Shown: piece by piece, positions 60,080 to 64,000 of the stretch
Layout: each line of letters opens with the position of its first letter
Numbering within the stretch: the first letter of the stretch is position 1
Assembly (NCBI RefSeq): GCF_003999975.1
Contig: NZ_RJAC01000030.1
Span: 24,080-88,079, forward strand
DNA from: Actinoplanes solisilvae
GTDB taxonomy: Bacteria; Actinomycetota; Actinomycetes; Mycobacteriales; Micromonosporaceae
Direction of reading: 5' to 3'
Length of the DNA: 64,000 nucleotides
The notes under the pieces: generated by a model
What the model was told of the DNA's origin: nothing
The model's database searches: none
What the model saw: the letters and a program-made list of their open reading frames with translations, nothing else
Translations under genes and position numbers: made by a program

Positions 60080-62800
60080 ATGACTCGGGGTGCTGCGGCG
60101 AGCGATTTCCGTGACCGGCGGGCGGAGAGCGCCGTCCTCGACCGGCTGATCACCGACGTGGGCGCCGGCCGGGGCCGGGCCCTGCTGATCCGCGGCGAGG
60201 CCGGGGTCGGAAAGTCGGCTTTGCTGCGGTACCTCGTGGGTCGGGCCGGCGATTTCCGGGTGGCGCGGATCGCCGGCGTCGAGTCCGAGATGGAGTTGCC
60301 CTTCGCTGGGCTGCACCAGTTGTGCGCGCCGATGCTCGACTCCCGCATCAGCCTGCCCGGCCCTCAGGAGCAGGCGCTCGCCGTCGCTTTCGGTGAGCGC
60401 GCCGGAACGCCGCCGGACCGGTTCCTGGTCGGCGTGGCCGTGCTGAGCCTGCTGGCCGCGGTGTCCGAGGATAAGCCGCTTCTGTGCGTGATCGACGACG
60501 CCCAGTGGCTGGACCTGACGTCCATCCAGACGCTGACCTTCGTCGCCCGGCGCCTGCTGGCCGAGCGGATCGGGGTGGTGTTCGCCGCCCGCGACCCGGC
60601 CGACGAACCGGCCTGGCGGGGCCTGCCCGACCTGCGGGTCACCGGCCTGCCCGACGAGGACGCCCGCGCCCTGCTCGCGCTGGCCGTGCCGGGACGGCTC
60701 GACGTGCAGGTGCGGGACCGGATCGTCGCCGAGACGCGCGGCAACCCCCTGGCCCTGCTCGAACTGCCCCGCGGGCTGACCCCGGCCGAGCTGGCCGGCG
60801 GGTTCGGACGGCCGGACGCCCAGCCGCTGGCCGGCAAGATCGAACGGAGTTTCGCCCAGCGGATGCGGTCGCTCCCGCCGCCGACGCAGAAGGCGCTGCT
60901 GACGGCGGCGGCCGAACCTCTCGGCGACGCGACCCTGCTGCGGCGCGCGACGAACCTGCTGAACCTCCCGGTCAACGCGACGGCGCCGGCCGAGGCGGCC
61001 GGACTGATCGAGATCGGCTCCCGGGTGCGGTTCCGGCACCCGCTGGTGCGCACGGCGATCTATCGGACGGCGGGAACCGCGGACCTGCACGACGTCCACC
61101 GGGCGCTGGCCGAGGCGACCGACCAGGCCGTCGACCCCGACCGGCGGGTGTGGCACCGGGCCAACGCCGCCGACGACGTCGACGAGTCGGTCGCCGCCGA
61201 ACTGGTCGCCTCGGCCGAGCGGGCCCAGCGCCGGGGTGGGCTGGCCGCCGCGGCCGAATTCCTGCGGCGCGCCACCGAGCTCACCCCCGACCCGGCCACC
61301 CGGGCGGTCCGGGCGCTGGCCGCCGCCGGGGCCGAGCTGCGCTGCGGCGCGTTCGAGGTCGCGTTGAAGCTGCTGCTGATCGCGGACGACGGCCCGGCCG
61401 GCGACCTGCACCGGGCGCGGACGAACCTGCTGCGGGCCCAGATCGCCTTCGCCTCCGGCCACGACATGACCGCGCCGCGCCTGCTGCTCGACGCCGCCCG
61501 GCGCCTCGAACCGCTGGACACCGCCCTCGCCTGGGACACCTACCGCGACGCGATGGGCGCGGCCGTGCTGGCCGGCGGGTTCGCCGAGGGCGCCGGGGTG
61601 GCCGACGTGGCCCGGGCGATCCGTACGGCGCCCCGGCCACGGCAATCCCGGCCCGGTGATCGGCTGCTGGAAAGTCTGGCGGTGTCGCAGACCGACGGCT
61701 ACCTGGCCGCCGTGCCGTCGGTGCTCGACGCCGTCCGGGCCTTCCGCGAGGAGGACACGTCGGACGACCACGCGTGGCTCTGGCTGGCGGCGGTCAGCGC
61801 CTCCGACCGGCTCGACGACGAGAACTGGACGGTCCTGACCGAGCGGCAGGTGCGGGTGGCCCGCGAGATCGGCGACCTCAGCGTGCTGCCGCTCAGCCTG
61901 AATTCGCTGGTGTACGTGCACCTGTTCGCCGGGGAACGTGACGCGGCCGCCTCGGTCGTCGCCGAGATCCAGGCGATCGAGGAGGCGACCGGGGTCGCGC
62001 TGGCCCCGTACGGAATGCTCGGTCTGGCGGTTTGGGGCGGTGACGAGAGCATCGCCGGGCCGCTGATCGAATCGAGCCTGGCCGACGTGGTCGCTCGCGG
62101 CGAGGACGCCGGCGTCATGATCACCCACTGGTCGCAGGCCCTGTTGCTGAACGGGCTGGGCCGGCACGAGGAGGCCATCGCGCCGGCCCGGGCGGCCGCG
62201 TCGCATCCGATCGAGTCGAGCGTCATCTACTGGGCGTTGTCGGAGCTCATCGAGGCGGCCGTCCGCAGCGGCCGGCCCGAGCTCACAACCGACGCGTACG
62301 ACCGTCTCGCCGTGATGGCCCGGGCGAGCGGGACGGATTGGGCGCTCGGCCTGCTCAACCGCTGCGGCGCCCTGCTGGCGGGCGGCGACGAACCTTACCG
62401 CCGGGCGATCGAGCACCTCGGCCGGACCCGGCTGCGGATGGAACTGGCCCGCGCACACCTGCTCTACGGCGAATGGCTGCTCGGCTCTGTGCCGGGCGAG
62501 GCACGCCGCCACCTTCGTACGGCGTACGACATGTTCACCGCGGCCGGCGCCGACGCCTTCGCCGAACGGGCCCGCCACGCGCTCACGGCCACCGGCGCGA
62601 CGGTCGCCGACCGTGTCACCCGCGCGAGTGACAGCCTGACCGTGCGGGAGGCGCATATCGCCCGGCTGGCCGGCGGCGGGCTGACCAACGCGGAGATCGG
62701 CGCGCAGCTCTTCCTCAGCCCGCACACCGTCGAATGGCACCTACGCAAGGTCTTCTCCAAGCTCGGCATCACGTCGCGGCGCCAGCTTCGCTCGACCTGA
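60080..62800 (+). CDS. Large LuxR-family (LAL) transcriptional regulator
   Basis: 906 residues from ATG 60080 with GGGGGGA upstream. Walker A GEAGVGKS (39-46) and Walker B LLCVIDDAQWLD are intact, in contrast to the other LAL gene in the window. A helical tetratricopeptide-like middle (residues about 400-830) leads to a LuxR helix-turn-helix (AHIARLAGGGLTNAEIGAQL, LSPHTVEWHLRKVFSKLG). It should activate genes after ATP and ligand binding, as MalT does. The last 32 nt overlap the convergent DUF2461 gene. Its target is not evident. Confidence 0.93.
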   Translation: MTRGAAASDFRDRRAESAVLDRLITDVGAGRGRALLIRGEAGVGKSALLRYLVGRAGDFRVARIAGVESEMELPFAGLHQLCAPMLDSRISLPGPQEQALAVAFGERAGTPPDRFLVGVAVLSLLAAVSEDKPLLCVIDDAQWLDLTSIQTLTFVARRLLAERIGVVFAARDPADEPAWRGLPDLRVTGLPDEDARALLALAVPGRLDVQVRDRIVAETRGNPLALLELPRGLTPAELAGGFGRPDAQPLAGKIERSFAQRMRSLPPPTQKALLTAAAEPLGDATLLRRATNLLNLPVNATAPAEAAGLIEIGSRVRFRHPLVRTAIYRTAGTADLHDVHRALAEATDQAVDPDRRVWHRANAADDVDESVAAELVASAERAQRRGGLAAAAEFLRRATELTPDPATRAVRALAAAGAELRCGAFEVALKLLLIADDGPAGDLHRARTNLLRAQIAFASGHDMTAPRLLLDAARRLEPLDTALAWDTYRDAMGAAVLAGGFAEGAGVADVARAIRTAPRPRQSRPGDRLLESLAVSQTDGYLAAVPSVLDAVRAFREEDTSDDHAWLWLAAVSASDRLDDENWTVLTERQVRVAREIGDLSVLPLSLNSLVYVHLFAGERDAAASVVAEIQAIEEATGVALAPYGMLGLAVWGGDESIAGPLIESSLADVVARGEDAGVMITHWSQALLLNGLGRHEEAIAPARAAASHPIESSVIYWALSELIEAAVRSGRPELTTDAYDRLAVMARASGTDWALGLLNRCGALLAGGDEPYRRAIEHLGRTRLRMELARAHLLYGEWLLGSVPGEARRHLRTAYDMFTAAGADAFAERARHALTATGATVADRVTRASDSLTVREAHIARLAGGGLTNAEIGAQLFLSPHTVEWHLRKVFSKLGITSRRQLRST

Positions 62801-63431
62801 CGTGCTGGTCGAACCACTCCCGCAGCGGCCGGCTCTTGCGCAGGAACTCCACGACCCGCTTCTGGGCGGCCGCCGTGCCGAGCCAGGGCGCGGGCTCCCA
62901 CTCCTGCCACGCGGTCAGCCCCTTGTGCCGCAGCAGGTCCAGCCGCGGATGATCCTTGGCGTAGCCCCGCGGCACAGTCTTCAAAGACCCATGCCCGTGT
63001 ACGCCGATCCGCTCGCCCTCGATCCCGTCGATGATCCCGACCAGCTCCGTCCCCGTGCGGTCGTCGGCCACCGCCCGGCGGTAGCGCTCGATCTGGTCGG
63101 ACTCCATCCGCCACAACCCGGACCCGGCGGCCAGACCGGCGCCGGAGAGCTGCAGATAACCGCCGGCCTCCAGCCGCGCCCCGAGATGCGTCTTGTAAGG
63201 CGACTTGTCCTTGCTGAACCGCACATCCCGATAGGGCCGGAAGATCTTGCCGGCGCCGAACTCGGGCTCGAGCGCGGCCAGCAACTCCTCCATCGGGCGG
63301 CGCACCCGCTCTTCGTAGAACTGCTGGTGCGCGGTCCAATAGGTTTTGGAGTTGTCGGCGGTCAGCCCGTCGTAGAACTCGAGCGCCTCGCTGGGCCAGC
63401 CATGGAAAGTCACCCTCCGAGTCTTGACCAC
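62769..63431 (-). CDS. DUF2461 domain-containing protein
   Basis: 220 residues from GTG 63431; GTG 63413 is another choice, as relatives often begin at TF.GF. The family core is EALEFYDGLTADNSKTYW, FRPYRDVRFSKDKSPYKTH, GGYLQLSGAGLAAGSGLW and FLRKSRPLREWF. The function of the family is unknown. The upstream DNA is a 14-bp repeat array, so the promoter location is unclear. Its 3' end overlaps the LAL regulator gene by 32 nt. Confidence 0.9.
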   Translation of the reverse strand: MVKTRRVTFHGWPSEALEFYDGLTADNSKTYWTAHQQFYEERVRRPMEELLAALEPEFGAGKIFRPYRDVRFSKDKSPYKTHLGARLEAGGYLQLSGAGLAAGSGLWRMESDQIERYRRAVADDRTGTELVGIIDGIEGERIGVHGHGSLKTVPRGYAKDHPRLDLLRHKGLTAWQEWEPAPWLGTAAAQKRVVEFLRKSRPLREWFDQHVRSSEAGAAT

Positions 63432-63455
63432 CGGGCTCGACCACGCCAGCGAATC

Positions 63456-63545
63456 CCCGGCCGCGCAACCCCAGCCGCGCGACCCCGGCCGCGCAACCCC
63501 AACCCCGCAACCCCGGCCGCGCAACCCCGGCCGCGCAACCCCGGA
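63456..63545. repeat. 14-bp tandem repeat array (CCCCGGCCGCGCAA)
   Basis: About six copies of CCCCGGCCGCGCAA, some degenerate, fill the gap between the small membrane protein stop and the DUF2461 start. Confidence 0.8.
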
Positions 63546-63572
63546 GAGAGGTCGGCACAGGAGCGCGGTGGG

Positions 63573-63794
63573 TCAGCCGGAGGAGGACGGCCACCGCCCG
63601 TTCACGGCCGCCACGAGCGCGACGACAACTGCGGTGAGCCCCCACGCGATCCCGGCTGCCGCCACGGAGACAGCCACCACGAGAACGATGCCGGCGACGG
63701 CCCCGACGGCCAGCAGGCCGCCCAGCACGACCCACTGGCCTCGCGTGAGCCGCACCGCTCCGCGCCGGATCGCGTACCGCGGCATCTCGTCCAT
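63573..63794 (-). CDS. Small hypothetical two-helix membrane protein
   Basis: 73 residues from ATG 63794 (MDEMPRYAIRR); a longer frame to 63830 is less likely. Two hydrophobic helices (WVVLGGLLAVGAVAGIVLVVAVSVA and GIAWGLTAVVVALVAAV) are separated by a very short turn. No family is recognised. It lies 3' of nothing on its strand and has repeat DNA after its stop. Confidence 0.6.
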   Translation of the reverse strand: MDEMPRYAIRRGAVRLTRGQWVVLGGLLAVGAVAGIVLVVAVSVAAAGIAWGLTAVVVALVAAVNGRWPSSSG

Positions 63795-63847
63795 AGTGGC
63801 CAGGGTGCGGCCGGCGCCCCGCCTGTGCAAGCGGGACGCCGGCAGCC

Positions 63848-63856
63848 TGTGGATAA
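63848..63856. promoter_or_regulatory. Single TGTGGATAA element (classical DnaA box)
   Basis: TGTGGATAA is the reverse complement of TTATCCACA. It is isolated, 75 bp before the recombinase start, and may be chance. Confidence 0.3.
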
Positions 63857-63930
63857 CCCGATCAGCACTTCATGAAGGGAAGACGACTGTTGGCGTGTTG
63901 GTGGTCATGAGTGCTCACTAGTTGGTTTTG

Positions 63931-64000
63931 ATGGACTTGGTGAACTTGAGGGAATGGGCGGCGGCCACGGGAGTCTCGTACGCGACGGCACGTCGGCGTT
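63931..64000 (+). mobile_element. Start of a probable IS607-type serine recombinase gene (edge of an insertion element)
   Basis: The last 70 nt encode MDLVNLREWAAATGVSYATA then RRR before the window ends. LREWA..TGVSY.TA.R resembles the MerR-like winged helix at the N-terminus of IS607-family TnpA, a serine recombinase. ATG 63931 is used; GTG 63940 is also possible. The left end of the element would lie between about 63880 and 63930. Only 23 residues are visible, so another excisionase-like or MerR-like protein is possible. Confidence 0.55.

Overview
The window is GC-rich, densely packed actinobacterial chromosome. GTG and TTG starts, 4-nt ATGA/GTGA gene overlaps, Tat and lipoprotein signals, LAL-type LuxR regulators, MocR and LacI regulators and a maleylpyruvate-isomerase-type (mycothiol-linked) fold protein all fit Micromonosporaceae, perhaps an Actinoplanes relative. 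The genus is an inference. I see no rRNA, tRNA or CRISPR array.

Layout. 1-6.8 kb: a truncated flavin monooxygenase, a large secreted LamG/FG-GAP protein, and a quinone-oxidoreductase/TetR pair. 6.8-20.7 kb: a polyamine/GABA/beta-alanine catabolic block with two class-III aminotransferases, a PotABCD importer, a PuuB-like amine oxidase, two aldehyde dehydrogenases and a GabR/MocR-type regulator, interrupted by a Phd/VapC toxin-antitoxin pair. 21-22.6 kb: a Uma2 nuclease, a membrane protein and repeat-rich spacers. 22.6-31.6 kb: a Ser/Thr kinase and a xylobiose/cellobiose-type sugar cluster (LacI regulator, ABC importer, GH3 glycosidase) with shared CGAAA-N-TTTCG operators. 31.6-37.5 kb: a LuxR-LAL regulator, a cutinase/PET-hydrolase-like enzyme, a second LacI regulator and a stand-alone 5'-3' exonuclease. 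37.8-40.6 kb: a CbiMNQO-type nickel/cobalt ECF importer with a Nur-like box upstream. 40.6-44.3 kb: an Rpn-like protein, a maleylpyruvate-isomerase/MarR pair around a perfect 21-bp palindrome, an HD protein, a DUF4291 protein and a hydrolase remnant. 44.3-48.6 kb: a copper/haem cluster (CopC, DyP peroxidase, PCuAC, CopD-CtaG fusion), followed by a FUSC-type exporter.

50.0-57.7 kb is the most unusual region. It is a divergent six-gene locus in which a metzincin metallopeptidase and a helical-domain/trypsin protein run left, while a helical-domain protein, a MoxR AAA+ ATPase, a vWA protein and a large vWA-MoxR-associated protein (degenerate trypsin fold plus P-loop NTPase) run right. Both arms are tightly coupled. 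This matches the logic of the vWA-MoxR-VMAP ternary biological-conflict systems, with proteases as effectors.

57.8-64 kb: an ECF sigma factor, a His-rich nickel/cobalt exporter with an exported partner, a second LAL regulator, a DUF2461 protein, a small membrane protein and the first codons of a probable IS607-type serine recombinase.

Themes across the window: five short-period tandem repeats sit just 3' of gene stop codons, two more lie in coding linkers, and several divergent gene pairs enclose clear palindromic operators.
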